Assembly (NCBI RefSeq): GCF_007992075.1 | Contig: NZ_BJZO01000009.1 | Coordinates: forward strand, 1 to 64,000 | Length of the DNA stretch: 64,000 nucleotides | Origin: Pararhodospirillum oryzae | GTDB lineage: Bacteria; Pseudomonadota; Alphaproteobacteria; Rhodospirillales; Rhodospirillaceae | Direction of reading: 5' to 3' | In this document: positions 1-8,274 of the stretch, piece by piece | Numbering within the stretch: the first letter of the stretch is position 1 | Layout: each line of letters begins with the position of its first letter | Position numbers and translations under genes: made by a program | Notes under the pieces: model-generated | What the model was told of the DNA's origin: nothing | What the model saw: only the letters and a program-made list of their open reading frames with translations | Databases searched by the model: none

Positions 1-60
1 AGAGTAACTTCGAGATCAGGTTGGGCCAGGAAATGGCCCAACCTGGCCTCGGATTACTCT
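1..60. repeat. imperfect 60-nt hairpin at the window edge
   Basis: The ends AGAGTAA (1-7) and TTACTCT (54-60) pair. The inner arm at 18-28 pairs perfectly with 34-44 around a GGAAA loop, with a small internal bulge between the two stems. No T-run follows, so it is not a textbook terminator. It lies 13 nt before the first gene, so it could be a leader structure, the terminator of a gene to the left, or the edge of a repeat cut by the window. Confidence 0.5.
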
Positions 61-72
61 AGGGGACCGGGC

Positions 73-783
73 ATGCGTTTTCTTGTTTTTCAACATCTGG
101 ATGTCGAGCATCCCGGGGTGTTCCGGGAATTCTGGGACGACGCCGGCCACGAGTGGGTCGGGGTCGAGCTGGACGCGGGGGAGCCCATCCCCTCCCTGGA
201 CGGATTCGACCGTCTGGTGGTCATGGGCGGGCCCATGGACGTCTGGCAGGAAGACGAACATCCCTGGCTGAAGCCCGAGAAGGAAGCGATCCGCACCTGG
301 GTGCAAACCCTAGGGCGCCCGTATCTCGGGGTCTGCCTGGGTCATCAGCTTCTGGCGGCGGCCTTGGGCGGAGAGGTGGGCATGATGGCGCGGCCGGAGG
401 TCGGGCTTTCCACCGTGTCCCTGACCGACGCGGGCGTGGCCGACCCGGTGCTGGGCACGCTTTCCCAGCCTTTTCTCACCTTCCAATGGCATGGGGCCGA
501 GGTGGCGCGTCCGCCCGAGGGCGCCGTGGTCCTGGCGGCCAACGCCGCGTGCCCGGTGCAGGCGCTGCGCTGGGGGCGCCATGCCTATGGGCTTCAGTTC
601 CACATGGAAATCGGCCCCGCCTCGGTGGGCGAGTGGCGCGCCGTTCCCGCCTACGCCGCCAGCCTGGAACAGGCGCTGGGGGCGGCGGGGGCGGCGGCCC
701 TCGACGACACCCTGGCCCCCCACTGGCCGACATTCCGGGCCTCGGCCCAGGGGCTGGAGCGCGCCCTGGCCGCGCTGTCCTGA
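73..783 (+). CDS. class I glutamine amidotransferase-like protein
   Basis: The 236-residue protein has the triad-type glutaminase fold of GMP-synthase-like amidotransferases. The nucleophile Cys88 lies in GVCLGHQ, and the His/Glu pair is H177/E179 in LQFHMEI. Such proteins take ammonia from glutamine or hydrolyse gamma-glutamyl substrates, but a stand-alone member like this has no assignable acceptor. The ATG is preceded by an AGGGGA ribosome site about 7 nt upstream. A strong terminator follows, so the gene is probably monocistronic. The family call is firm; the physiological substrate is unknown. Confidence 0.85.
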   Translation: MRFLVFQHLDVEHPGVFREFWDDAGHEWVGVELDAGEPIPSLDGFDRLVVMGGPMDVWQEDEHPWLKPEKEAIRTWVQTLGRPYLGVCLGHQLLAAALGGEVGMMARPEVGLSTVSLTDAGVADPVLGTLSQPFLTFQWHGAEVARPPEGAVVLAANAACPVQALRWGRHAYGLQFHMEIGPASVGEWRAVPAYAASLEQALGAAGAAALDDTLAPHWPTFRASAQGLERALAALS

Positions 784-789
784 GGAAGG

Positions 790-820
790 CGCGCCGCCGG
801 CCGGGAAGGCGGCGCGTTTT
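790..820 (+). terminator. rho-independent terminator
   Basis: A perfect 9-bp GC-rich stem (790-798 with 808-816), a 9-nt loop and a TTTT tail lie 7 nt after the amidotransferase stop. Confidence 0.8.
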
Positions 821-1001
821 CAGGGTCGTCCGGAGCCGGAAGAAGAAAAAACGCGGGCTCACCGGCAGGGCCTGGGTGTGTCATAATAAGCAAACAAGTA
901 CCCAATAAAGTAATAGAAGATTCGATTCCAGCCTTTAAGCGCGAGTTCTCCCTCATTGGATCGATAAAGACGCATTCTGGTGAGAAAATTAGGGATCTCT
1001 C

Positions 1002-1034
1002 TTGACAGGATGAAGACGGTCGGAGGATACCGTC
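1002..1034 (+). promoter_or_regulatory. candidate promoter with overlapping inverted repeat for the acetate-type transporter
   Basis: A consensus -35 box TTGACA (1002-1007) is followed after 18 nt by a weak -10 box GATACC (1026-1031). An inverted repeat GACGGT-N8-ACCGTC (1015-1034) covers the -10 box, where a repressor would block RNA polymerase. No regulator gene is adjacent. Between the previous terminator and this site (821-1001) I see nothing else. Confidence 0.4.
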
Positions 1035-1110
1035 TGTCTCTTGTGCGGTCGTCGCGGGTTTTGTCCCGCTTGCTAAGGGAGGCCGCACCAAACACGAGGG
1101 AATGAACCCG

Positions 1111-1698
1111 ATGTCTTCGATTGCTCAAGGGGCCGCCGCGCCAAAGCTGGGAAATCCGGCCGTTCTTGGTCTTGCTGGATTCGGTCTGACGACGCTTCTT
1201 CTTCAGTTTCATAACCTGGGCCTGGCCGGAACGGGTCCCGTTGTCTGGACCGGTTTGATTTTTGGCGGCCTGGCTCAGATGATCGCGGGCCTTCAGGAGC
1301 AGAAGTGCGGCAATAATTTCGGGTATTCCGCGTTCACCTCGTTTGGTGCTTTCTGGATCTCGCTGGTTTTCATTTTTCTTGGAAACAAGTTCGAGATCTT
1401 CGCCCTGTCGTCGACCGATCTGGGGTATTTCCTGCTGGCGTGGGCTTTGTACACCGCCATTTTGTGGGTGGCGTCGGCGCGCATTCACATGGCGATGTTC
1501 CTGACCTTCACCACTCTTGAGATCGGCTTCATCTTGCTGGTGCTGGAGAAGTTCGGGTTTGGCGCGTCCTTGGGCTGGTGGGCCGGTGTTGACCTGACCG
1601 TGTGTGCCCTGCTCGCCTGGTACATGATGGCGCACACCATTTACCGCGATCTGTTCGGCCGCGATATTCTTCCGGTGGGCAAGCCGCTGGTGCAGTAA
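1111..1698 (+). CDS. GPR1/FUN34/SatP (YaaH) family acetate-type transporter
   Basis: The product is a 195-residue inner-membrane protein with six evident hydrophobic segments. Near the N terminus it carries the family signature NPAVLGLAGFGLTT, followed by FGGLAQMIAGLQE. Family members move acetate or succinate, or ammonium in some fungi; acetate uptake is the likeliest role in a bacterium. I chose the ATG at 1111 because the GAGGG site at 1096-1100 is 10 nt upstream. An in-frame ATG at 1102 would be only 1 nt from it. The gene stands alone, with a candidate regulated promoter upstream and a long palindrome after the stop. Confidence 0.85.
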   Translation: MSSIAQGAAAPKLGNPAVLGLAGFGLTTLLLQFHNLGLAGTGPVVWTGLIFGGLAQMIAGLQEQKCGNNFGYSAFTSFGAFWISLVFIFLGNKFEIFALSSTDLGYFLLAWALYTAILWVASARIHMAMFLTFTTLEIGFILLVLEKFGFGASLGWWAGVDLTVCALLAWYMMAHTIYRDLFGRDILPVGKPLVQ

Positions 1699-1700
1699 CG

Positions 1701-1736
1701 AAGGGTGGCACGACCCCGGCCGGGGTCGTGCCCCTT
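1701..1736. terminator. long perfect hairpin between convergent genes
   Basis: A 13-bp perfect stem (1707-1719 with 1720-1732) is extended by AAGGG/CCCTT-type flanks. It lies 2 nt after the transporter stop and ahead of the convergent acetyltransferase. It lacks a T-run, so terminator function is inferred from position and symmetry. Confidence 0.5.
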
Positions 1737-1817
1737 CCAAACAGCGTGCCTGTTCTTCCCGCCGGACCCGGGGTCATGTCCTTCCCCACCGGGTCTTGAT
1801 GGGGGGCGAGGGGTGGG

Positions 1818-2351
1818 TCAGGCCGCCACGGGCAGGGGGAGGGTGGACGCGGGCAGAATGACGCCGCCCTGGGTGGTCTGGGCCGCCCGCGCGCTGAGCG
1901 GCAGGGCCTGCACCCGGTGCGCCGTTTCATGGGGCATGACGATGCCAAAGGCCGCCGCCGCCCGGAAGCCGAACCGGCTGTAATAGGCGGGATCGCCCAC
2001 CAGCACGACCATGTCGACCCCCAGCCGCCGGGCTTCGCCCAGGGCGTGGTGCATCAGCGCCGCGCCAATGCCCATGGCCTTCAGGGCGGGGTCAACGGCG
2101 ATCGGGCCCAGCAGGACGGTGTTCAGCGGCTGTCCCAGCGCGTCGCCGCCCGACAGGGTGACGGGCCAATGCCGCACCGTGCCGGCCAGGGCGTGGTCGA
2201 TCAGGGCGGTGAAGCACAGGGGGGCCAGGGGCGCGACCCCGTCCCGGTACCGGTACGAGGTCTTGGCGGTCCGCCCGGGACCAAACGCCTGATCAAGCAA
2301 GGTCTCGATCGACGCGGCGAAAACGGGCAATTCGTGCTGAAGGACGAGCAT
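1818..2351 (-). CDS. GNAT family N-acetyltransferase
   Basis: The product has 177 residues. The acetyl-CoA pyrophosphate-binding signature is visible as IAVDPALKAMGIGAALM, and the late beta-bulge region reads DMVVLVGDPAYYSRFGF. The latter is typical of the YhbS-like GNAT subgroup, whose members acetylate small amines or protein N termini. The substrate cannot be predicted. The ribosome site is weak. The gene converges with the transporter gene and stands alone. Confidence 0.82.
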   Translation of the reverse strand: MLVLQHELPVFAASIETLLDQAFGPGRTAKTSYRYRDGVAPLAPLCFTALIDHALAGTVRHWPVTLSGGDALGQPLNTVLLGPIAVDPALKAMGIGAALMHHALGEARRLGVDMVVLVGDPAYYSRFGFRAAAAFGIVMPHETAHRVQALPLSARAAQTTQGGVILPASTLPLPVAA

Positions 2352-2674
2352 TCTGGAAGATCCCGGAAAAAAGGGGGCACGAGCGGATCGGAAAACCGCG
2401 CGTCACGGCGCCACCCAGCGGGATCGGAAAACAGGAAAAACGATCGCGGTCCCTGGGGTCTAGGCGACGGCACGCCTCCGCGCCATGGCGCGGAAGCCGG
2501 TTCGTCGTCGCAGACAGAGCATGACCGTTGGAGACAAGGGTCCCACCTTCCAAAAAGAACGGTGCTGTGAGTACACGACGCCAACGCCCCTGTCAAGGCG
2601 TGTCGATAGGTTTCGCAGGGCAATCGGTTCACCCGGTTGCCCTGAAGGGTTTCGGGAGCGGAAAACGGCGTGGG
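2352..2674. other. intergenic stretch without a recognised gene
   Basis: The 323 bp lie between two minus-strand genes. Open frames crossing it lack ribosome sites and a family-like sequence. I see no strong hairpin or promoter. Confidence 0.5.
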
Positions 2675-3253
2675 TCAGGGAGTGTCGGAGGAAGACACGA
2701 GGCCAAGCAGGCGTTTGACCGGCAGCTTCATGGGGACGGGCTGTTGCAGGGAAGCCCGGTCCCCTTCGCCCAGGAAATCAACCGTCCAGACATCGGAACG
2801 TTGTGTAAAGGCTTCAACTTCGCGGTTAATGGTATCCACCAGCAAATAGGCATGAAGCCCGGGCAGTCGCCGGTACGAGGCCCACTTGCGCCCGCGATCG
2901 CGCAGTTCGGTGCTGCCCGACAGGACTTCGACAACGATGACCGCGCTGGCAATTTCCCGGGTCGTGGTTTCGGCCAGGGCTTCGCGCGAGACCACCATGA
3001 CATCGGGCAGGAAACGATCCTCGCCAATGCGCAGCCACGGACCCGCCGTCACCGCGTCGAAGCCATGGTCGCTGAGCACCGCCCGGAGCGCGAGCCCGAC
3101 CCCCAGGACCGCGCGCGCATGGTCGCGTGTTCCCGTGGCCTGCAAAACCGGTTGTCCGTCGATGAACTCGGCGCGGTCGGCGACCGAATCGGCATACGAC
3201 ACGAACTCGGGCCAGGACCAGATTTGCGGCTGGGGCCGAAGAAGGGAGGACAT
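2675..3253 (-). CDS. Uma2 family (DUF820) putative restriction-type endonuclease
   Basis: The 192-residue protein has the PD-(D/E)XK-like Uma2 fold. It shows an early region with EFIDGQPV, a central catalytic stretch FLPDVMVVS, and then IVVEVLSGSTELRDRGRK. That order gives the usual D...E...K arrangement. The family is abundant in cyanobacteria and scattered elsewhere; its biological role is poorly defined. I used the ATG at 3253 because GAGGTG lies about 6 nt upstream; a longer frame begins at 3355 without a site. The 195 bp beyond the start hold no gene that I can see. Confidence 0.8.
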   Translation of the reverse strand: MSSLLRPQPQIWSWPEFVSYADSVADRAEFIDGQPVLQATGTRDHARAVLGVGLALRAVLSDHGFDAVTAGPWLRIGEDRFLPDVMVVSREALAETTTREIASAVIVVEVLSGSTELRDRGRKWASYRRLPGLHAYLLVDTINREVEAFTQRSDVWTVDFLGEGDRASLQQPVPMKLPVKRLLGLVSSSDTP

Positions 3254-3448
3254 CCGCACACCTCGCGGGCTGAACAGGTGTTCGCCATGCTGCGAAGGAA
3301 AGGGGCAGGGGCATGCCCCTGGAGGGCCGGGGGTGAGTCGGTCAAGGTGCTCCATGCCGTTGGAAAGGCACGGCTGTCCTTTGACTCCCGGTCGACAATG
3401 ACGGACAGATCATAAGTATAGAGATCCGGTTCCCTGCTTTCAAGTTGG

Positions 3449-4156
3449 TTAACGCGGGTCGGGTTGGGGGGGCGACCAGGGCGGACACAAGGCGGCGACG
3501 GCGGCCAGGATGGTCCGGGTCGAGGCATCGGCCTGCCCCGTGACCGCCGACGGCCGGTAGTGGCGCTGGAAGGCGCGCACGGCCGCCGCCTCGTCGGTGG
3601 TGTCGTATCCCATGCGCGTCAGAAGGTGGGTTTCGTCTCCGGCCGGGGGCGCCGTGGCGTCTGCCGGCGGCACGCCCAGGCCGACCCCGGCCCGGGCCAG
3701 GCGCGGCCAGTCGAACAGTTCGCCGGGGTCCTCCTTGCGCGTGGGGGCGATGTCGGCGTGGGCGACCACGTTCCAGGGCAGGAGGGCATGACGGGCCACG
3801 ATGGCGGCGCACAGATGCTCGACGGTGGCCATCTGGGCCTCGGGAAACGGGCGGTAGCCGAACTCATGGCCGGGGTTCACGATCTCGACTCCGATCGAGC
3901 GGGCGTTGATCGCCCGCTCGCCCCGCCAGAACGCCCGGCCCGCGTGCCAGGCCCGGCGTTCTTCGTCGACCAGACCCACCAGGCGGCCGTCCTCGTGCAC
4001 CAGCCAGTGGGCACTGACCTGGGCGGCGGGGTCGGTCAGGCGCGCCAGGGCCGCCTCGGCCGAGGGCATCCCGGTGTAGTGAATCACCAGCATGTCGATG
4101 GCCTGGTCCCTGGGGCGGGCGTCGTGGTTGGGGCTGGCGATCCACGTGGGCGTCAT
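3449..4156 (-). CDS. N-acetylmuramoyl-L-alanine amidase with C-terminal peptidoglycan-binding domain
   Basis: The 235-residue protein has an AmpD-type Amidase_2 domain (about 20-150) and a PG_binding_1-like repeat (about 180-225, ending near AFQRHYRPSAVTGQAD). The zinc ligands of the family are present: H26 in VIHYTG, H133 in VAHADIAPTRKEDPG and D143. E91 and K141 occupy the catalytic positions. It cleaves the lactyl-amide bond of muropeptides in recycling. No signal peptide is seen, so a cytoplasmic recycling role (AmpD-like) is likelier than wall lysis. The start has AAGGA 8 nt upstream. Confidence 0.88.
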   Translation of the reverse strand: MTPTWIASPNHDARPRDQAIDMLVIHYTGMPSAEAALARLTDPAAQVSAHWLVHEDGRLVGLVDEERRAWHAGRAFWRGERAINARSIGVEIVNPGHEFGYRPFPEAQMATVEHLCAAIVARHALLPWNVVAHADIAPTRKEDPGELFDWPRLARAGVGLGVPPADATAPPAGDETHLLTRMGYDTTDEAAAVRAFQRHYRPSAVTGQADASTRTILAAVAALCPPWSPPQPDPR

Positions 4157-4297
4157 CGGGGATCCTTGGCGGGAGTGAGGCAGGGCTCCTGCGGCCCCGG
4201 CTTCCGTTATGTCACGAAGCCGGCCGGGCCCAAAGCCCCAGGCCCGTTTTCCGGCCGGCCTTGCGCCGCCTCGGGCTTTCCTGTCGGGGACGGCACG

Positions 4298-4325
4298 AAA
4301 AAGGGGGCGCGCCACGCCCCCTTCG
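4298..4325 (-). terminator. rho-independent terminator
   Basis: Read on the minus strand, a 7-bp G/C stem (4321-4315 with 4309-4303) is followed by TTTTT (4302-4298). It lies about 20 nt after the stop of the small minus-strand gene at 4345-4572. Confidence 0.75.
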
Positions 4326-4344
4326 TGTGAAGGCAAAAAGCCGG

Positions 4345-4572
4345 TTATTCCCCCAGCACGAACAGGGGCACCCTTCCGCACGGAAGGGGAGCCGTCGACA
4401 GGGCGGTGAAGGGGGTGGCATTCAGGTGATGTTCGATGTGCCGGGCCAACTCGTGGCTTTTCAAGACGACCTCGGGGTCCTCGCACACCACCGCCCGCAG
4501 GCGCCGGGCCAGGGCCCGCAGCTCCTGCTGGCTTTCGGATTCGGAAAGGTCGAGCGGCGTAATCGCGTTCAT
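4345..4572 (-). CDS. small hypothetical protein
   Basis: The product has 75 residues, with a mostly helical centre (SESQQELRALARRLRAVVC) and a His-rich stretch KSHELARHIEHHLNAT. I do not recognise the family. AAGGA lies 12 nt upstream of the chosen ATG, which is long; an ATG at 4584 would sit directly against the site. A proper terminator just after the stop supports a real transcription unit. Confidence 0.5.
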   Translation of the reverse strand: MNAITPLDLSESESQQELRALARRLRAVVCEDPEVVLKSHELARHIEHHLNATPFTALSTAPLPCGRVPLFVLGE

Positions 4573-4743
4573 CGGGGATGCCATTCCTTGAGAAATCGCC
4601 TGGCCGGGGCGCGAAGGCCCCACGCCCTTCTGGCCCCCCTAGCATGACGTGCTCCGTGCGCCTTGCGTCTTGAAGACTCCATGACAAATGCCCGCGAATC
4701 GGAATTCCCCTGAAAAACGGCCCTTCGTGGTGCCCGCCCGGGA

Positions 4744-6144
4744 TCACTGCCCCTCTTGCCGCTGAGGCAGGGGCGGCAGGGCGAAGGCGGGCGTGTCGGG
4801 ACCATCGGGATTGGCGTTGTCGCGGTTGACGGAGCCGTCGCGGCCGATTTCGAAGCCGGGCGCGACATGGCCGATCGCGCGCGGACCCTTGGCATCCCAG
4901 GCAATGCCGGGGAGCGAAAACAAGGGCAGGGGGCCGGCGTGCAAAACCCGCCGGCGGACCGACACGGGCACGCTCAGGCTGTCGCCCCGCACCAGGGCCC
5001 CCAGCACGACACGGGCCATGCTGGCCTCGGCGGCGCGCATCCAGCCGACGCGGGCGAGGCCGTCGATCAGGGGGAACAGGCCTTCGGTGCTGAGGGAAAG
5101 GCCGCCTTCGGGCTGCAGGTCCTTGTCCAGCGTGAACGACCCCGCGCCTTGCATCCGCAAGGGGGGCCAGTCCACGCTCACGCCATCGACCCGCACCAGT
5201 CCCTTGGCGTCGCGCCACTGGGGCAGGGCCTGGGCCAGGGGGCCGGGAGGCACGGGGCCGAACACCCGAAGCTCCAGGGCCGCGCGCTCGATGGTGGGGC
5301 CGAGGCCCAGCGGCAGGCGCGGGGGCGGCGAGAGGGCGTTTGCGTCGACGACCAGGCTCCAGGCCACGCTTCCCTTGGGGGCGGTGCCGTACAGGGCCCC
5401 CTTGAGGGCGTGCACGCGCAAGGTTCCCACTCTCGCCGGGCCCTCGGGCAGGCCGTCCACGCCGGCGCCGCGCACCAGAAGTTCGGCCTCCTCCAGGGCG
5501 TCCTCGTCGCCCCGGTCCAGGCGCAAGGTCAAGGTGTCCGCCGTCATCACCAGGCGGCGCGCGGGCGTGCCGGCCCCGGCGGGAAGGATCAGCGTCTGGG
5601 GCGCGTGTCCGTCGAGGGTCATGGTCGACGGGCTCATGGGGTTGATGTGCGCCGACACGGTCTCGGCCGACCAGGTCCAGCCCCCCGCCGACGCGGGCGC
5701 GGTGATTTCGGGCGCCGTGATCCGTCCTTCCACGGTGGAAGGAAAGCCCTTGATGGCAAAGGTGTCGTAGTTGACCCGGTAGCCTTCCGCCTGGCGCGCG
5801 GCGGCCCAGGACTCCAGGTCCTTGCGGACGTGGGCGGCCGCGCTGAACCACAAGGCCAGGTGCGTGAGCGCGAGCACGACCATGAGCGCCGCCGCGCCCA
5901 TGCCCAGCGTGCGCGCCGTCGGGAACCGGCGGGGCTTGGGACGCACGAGCGTGTCGGGGGAATGAAAGCGGGGGTCGCGTCCCGACAGGGGGCGGCCTTC
6001 CGGGTTGCGTTCCGCCGCCTTCTGGGTGGGATCGTTGCGCTTGCGCGCCGACGGAGCCGCGGGCGCGGCGGCCTCAAGCGCGGGAGAGGGCGCGGAGGGC
6101 CTGGGGGGAGCGGAGGCGGAAGAGCCTTTTTTTCTGGTTGCCAC
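4744..6144 (-). CDS. DUF2125 domain-containing membrane-anchored protein
   Basis: The protein has 466 residues. An Ala/Pro/Lys-rich cytoplasmic N terminus (1-79) is followed by one membrane segment (about 80-104) and a large exported region matching DUF2125. The latter begins with the typical GYRVNYDTFAIKGFPSTVEG stretch. DUF2125 proteins are conserved in Alphaproteobacteria and are thought to be periplasmic; their function is unknown. I chose a GTG start at 6144 because GAGGAG lies 8 nt upstream; the frame stays open further upstream without a site. It is divergent from chaC-like 6279-6878. Confidence 0.78.
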   Translation of the reverse strand: MATRKKGSSASAPPRPSAPSPALEAAAPAAPSARKRNDPTQKAAERNPEGRPLSGRDPRFHSPDTLVRPKPRRFPTARTLGMGAAALMVVLALTHLALWFSAAAHVRKDLESWAAARQAEGYRVNYDTFAIKGFPSTVEGRITAPEITAPASAGGWTWSAETVSAHINPMSPSTMTLDGHAPQTLILPAGAGTPARRLVMTADTLTLRLDRGDEDALEEAELLVRGAGVDGLPEGPARVGTLRVHALKGALYGTAPKGSVAWSLVVDANALSPPPRLPLGLGPTIERAALELRVFGPVPPGPLAQALPQWRDAKGLVRVDGVSVDWPPLRMQGAGSFTLDKDLQPEGGLSLSTEGLFPLIDGLARVGWMRAAEASMARVVLGALVRGDSLSVPVSVRRRVLHAGPLPLFSLPGIAWDAKGPRAIGHVAPGFEIGRDGSVNRDNANPDGPDTPAFALPPLPQRQEGQ

Positions 6145-6278
6145 GCCGGGATCTCCTCGGCTGGTGCACGCGGTCTCTGGCGAAAGGCCTTCCCTCGCCC
6201 CACGTTGACAGAACCGGGGGCGGTAGGTGACTCTGCCGCCCCAGACCCTAGCATGGATGATGGGAGCAGGGATACCCG

Positions 6279-6878
6279 ATGACCGACCCCCAGGAAACCA
6301 CCGACCCGGCTGCGGGCCTGGCATGGGTGTTCGCCTACGGCTCGTTGATGTGGCGTCCGGACTTTCCACACGTGGAAACCCATCCGGCCGTGTTGCAGGG
6401 CTATCACCGGGCGGCGTGTATCCTTTCAACTGTATACCGGGGCACGCCGGAGCATCCCGGGTTGGTCCTGGGGCTCAAGCCCGGGGGGGAGTGCCGGGGC
6501 CGGGCCTACCGGGTGGAGCCAGACCAGCGTCTGGCGGTGCTCGACGCGCTGCGCGCGCGCGAGATGATCAACGCCGTTTATGTCGAACGCCTGCTGCCCG
6601 TGGTCCTGGAAGACGGGCGCCGGGTGGAAGCCTTGTGCTACGTGGCGGATCCGGCGCACCCGCAGTATCGGGGCGACCTGACCCAGGCCGAGGCCGCGCA
6701 GCTGATCGTCCAGGGACATGGCGCCCAGGGGTCGGCGCGCGAGTACCTGGAACGCTCGGTGGCCCACCTGGAAGCCCTGTCGGTGTGCGACGAGGGCCTT
6801 TATCACCTGCTTCAAGTCGTGCGCGCGTCGGATGGCGGGGGCGATCTGGAGTCGCGACGGGGCGGGGTTCCTTTTTAG
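6279..6878 (+). CDS. ChaC-like gamma-glutamylcyclotransferase
   Basis: The 199-residue protein begins with the ChaC substrate-binding motif YGSLMW (20-25). The candidate acid/base Glu is E95 in LRAREMINAVY. ChaC enzymes convert glutathione to 5-oxoproline and Cys-Gly in the cytosol and so take part in thiol turnover. Length and motif order fit the bacterial family. The ATG has GGGAG and AGGG sites within 5-14 nt. The specificity for glutathione is a family-level assumption. Confidence 0.85.
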   Translation: MTDPQETTDPAAGLAWVFAYGSLMWRPDFPHVETHPAVLQGYHRAACILSTVYRGTPEHPGLVLGLKPGGECRGRAYRVEPDQRLAVLDALRAREMINAVYVERLLPVVLEDGRRVEALCYVADPAHPQYRGDLTQAEAAQLIVQGHGAQGSAREYLERSVAHLEALSVCDEGLYHLLQVVRASDGGGDLESRRGGVPF

Positions 6879-6897
6879 ACGTCTCGCGCGGAAGAGG

Positions 6898-6927
6898 GCG
6901 ACATTCCGGCGCGTGGTGGTGTATAAT
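6898..6927 (+). promoter_or_regulatory. candidate sigma70-type promoter of the flagellin-like gene
   Basis: A perfect -10 box TATAAT (6922-6927) is preceded after 18 nt by GCGACA (6898-6903), which matches four of six -35 positions. It would give a leader of about 47 nt. I found no sigma28-type flagellar promoter here. Confidence 0.5.
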
Positions 6928-6980
6928 ACCTCCCAAACGCTATCTTCCCCGCCTTTCCTTCGTTCTGGGGACACCGGACC

Positions 6981-7751
6981 ATGGATCAAGTCACCCTCTC
7001 AACCGGCACGCAATCGGCCATACGGGCCTTGCAGCAAACGGACCGGGTTCAGTCCACCAACCAGCAGGAGCTGGCGACGGGACGCAAGGATCCCAGGTCC
7101 GACGTTATCGCCGAGCTGATTTCGCGCGCGCTCAACGACCAGGCCGCCGACTTGGCCAGCACCAAGGACGAGACCAACAGCGCGCTGAACACCATCCAGG
7201 CCGCCGACAATGGCCTCGACGCCATTGAGGAGTCGCTCAAGCTCGCGCGTTCGGTGGCCGAGCAGTATCAGAACACGAGCGATCCCGCCGAACAGGCGCG
7301 CCTCCAGGAGCAGTTCGACACCATCGCGAGCCAGATCGATGCCCTGGCCGCCGACAGCCGGGGCGTCAACGGCTCGCTGATCGCCAGCGACGCGCAGGAC
7401 ATGACGGTGAGCTATGGCAGCGCCTCCGATGGCTCGCTGACCGTCGCCGCCAGTCCCAGCGACAGCGCCTCGCTTGGCCTGACCTTGTCGGTCGATTCGG
7501 TCGACGCGGCCCTGGCCCAGGTGCGTGACACCCGCCAGACCCTGGATTCCGCCGCCTCCACCCTGGCCGAGCGCAACAACTTCACCGATGCGATGCAAAA
7601 TAACCTGGAGGAGGGCGCGGCCGATCTCGTTGAAACCGATCTGAACGAGGACGCGGCACAGGCTCTGTCCTTGCAGACCCGCGACCGCCTGGGGGTGGCC
7701 AGTCTGGCCATGGCCGCCGAAAGCAACCGGGCGGTGTTGCAGTTGTTCTGA
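6981..7751 (+). CDS. orphan flagellin/FlgL-like protein
   Basis: The product has 256 residues. An N-terminal flagellin-like coiled-coil helix contains TGTQSAIRALQQ, TNQQELATGRK and NDQAADLAS. It continues with ALNTIQAADNGLDAIEESL, the usual flagellin D0/D1 pattern. The C terminus (DRLGVASLAMAAESNRAVLQLF) is the matching terminal helix. The middle is short, so this is a minimal flagellin or a hook-associated relative. No other flagellar gene is nearby. A chemoreceptor lies 1 kb downstream, separated by a terminator. It could form a minor filament or be a hook-filament junction protein. Confidence 0.7.
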   Translation: MDQVTLSTGTQSAIRALQQTDRVQSTNQQELATGRKDPRSDVIAELISRALNDQAADLASTKDETNSALNTIQAADNGLDAIEESLKLARSVAEQYQNTSDPAEQARLQEQFDTIASQIDALAADSRGVNGSLIASDAQDMTVSYGSASDGSLTVAASPSDSASLGLTLSVDSVDAALAQVRDTRQTLDSAASTLAERNNFTDAMQNNLEEGAADLVETDLNEDAAQALSLQTRDRLGVASLAMAAESNRAVLQLF

Positions 7752-7857
7752 TGCCCGTTCCGTCCGGATCGTGCGCGCACCATGCAAGAAACAAAGGGCG
7801 AGGAATCCAACTTTTTCGCGCAAGATAGAATGGCTCTCGTTGTGGATTCTTCATTTT

Positions 7858-7890
7858 AAACGCGGCCTGAGGAAAGAAGGCCGCGTTTTT
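7858..7890 (+). terminator. rho-independent terminator
   Basis: A 7-bp stem CGCGGCC/GGCCGCG (7861-7867 with 7879-7885), extended by AAA/TTT, is followed by a T-run. It lies about 105 nt after the flagellin-like stop. Confidence 0.85.
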
Positions 7891-8274
7891 CTTGTTTTGG
7901 GTGATTTTTTCTGTCGTGTCCCGCCGGACGGTGCGCTTTTCGCACTGTCGTCTTAATCTTTGTTGCGCGACTAGAGTGTTCCATTATCATGGGTGATGGT
8001 GGCTCAAGGCCATGTCCGGCCGGCGGGGCGTTTCAATTTGAAAACCCCCGACGTTGCGTGAGTCCCTTCAAGCCCATTCCCAGGGGGCGCCGACAAGACG
8101 GCGAACGTCGCCCAGAGCGAGACCCGAAAAGTGGGAACCGCTTTTCGGATAAGTCGAGCGTATGAATAAGGAATCAGGGCACCGTGTCCGGGTCCGGTTT
8201 GGTGCACGGTGCTTCAAGCGTGCGGAACGTCCCTTTGTTTTTGTCCCTCCGCCTCGACAACTCCGGAGACCGCG
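7891..8274. other. 384-bp intergenic region before the PAS-chemoreceptor pair
   Basis: No convincing coding frame is seen. The promoter for the PAS gene must lie here, but no pair of boxes stands out. The region has a more even base composition than the flanking genes. Confidence 0.4.

Noticed and set aside
909-935. tRNA-like TTCGATTCC motif
   Set aside because: There is no cloverleaf around it. No tRNA pattern was found anywhere in the window.
3449-4156. Amidase as the lysin of the phage cassette
   Set aside because: It is 45 kb from the cassette, matches AmpD-type recycling amidases with cytoplasmic features, and has chromosomal neighbours.
4156-5851. Upstream extension of the amidase frame to 800 codons
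   Set aside because: The extra N-terminal part lies antisense to or inside the DUF2125 and small-gene region and is Arg/Pro/Gly-rich. The ribosome site and domain start both support 4156.
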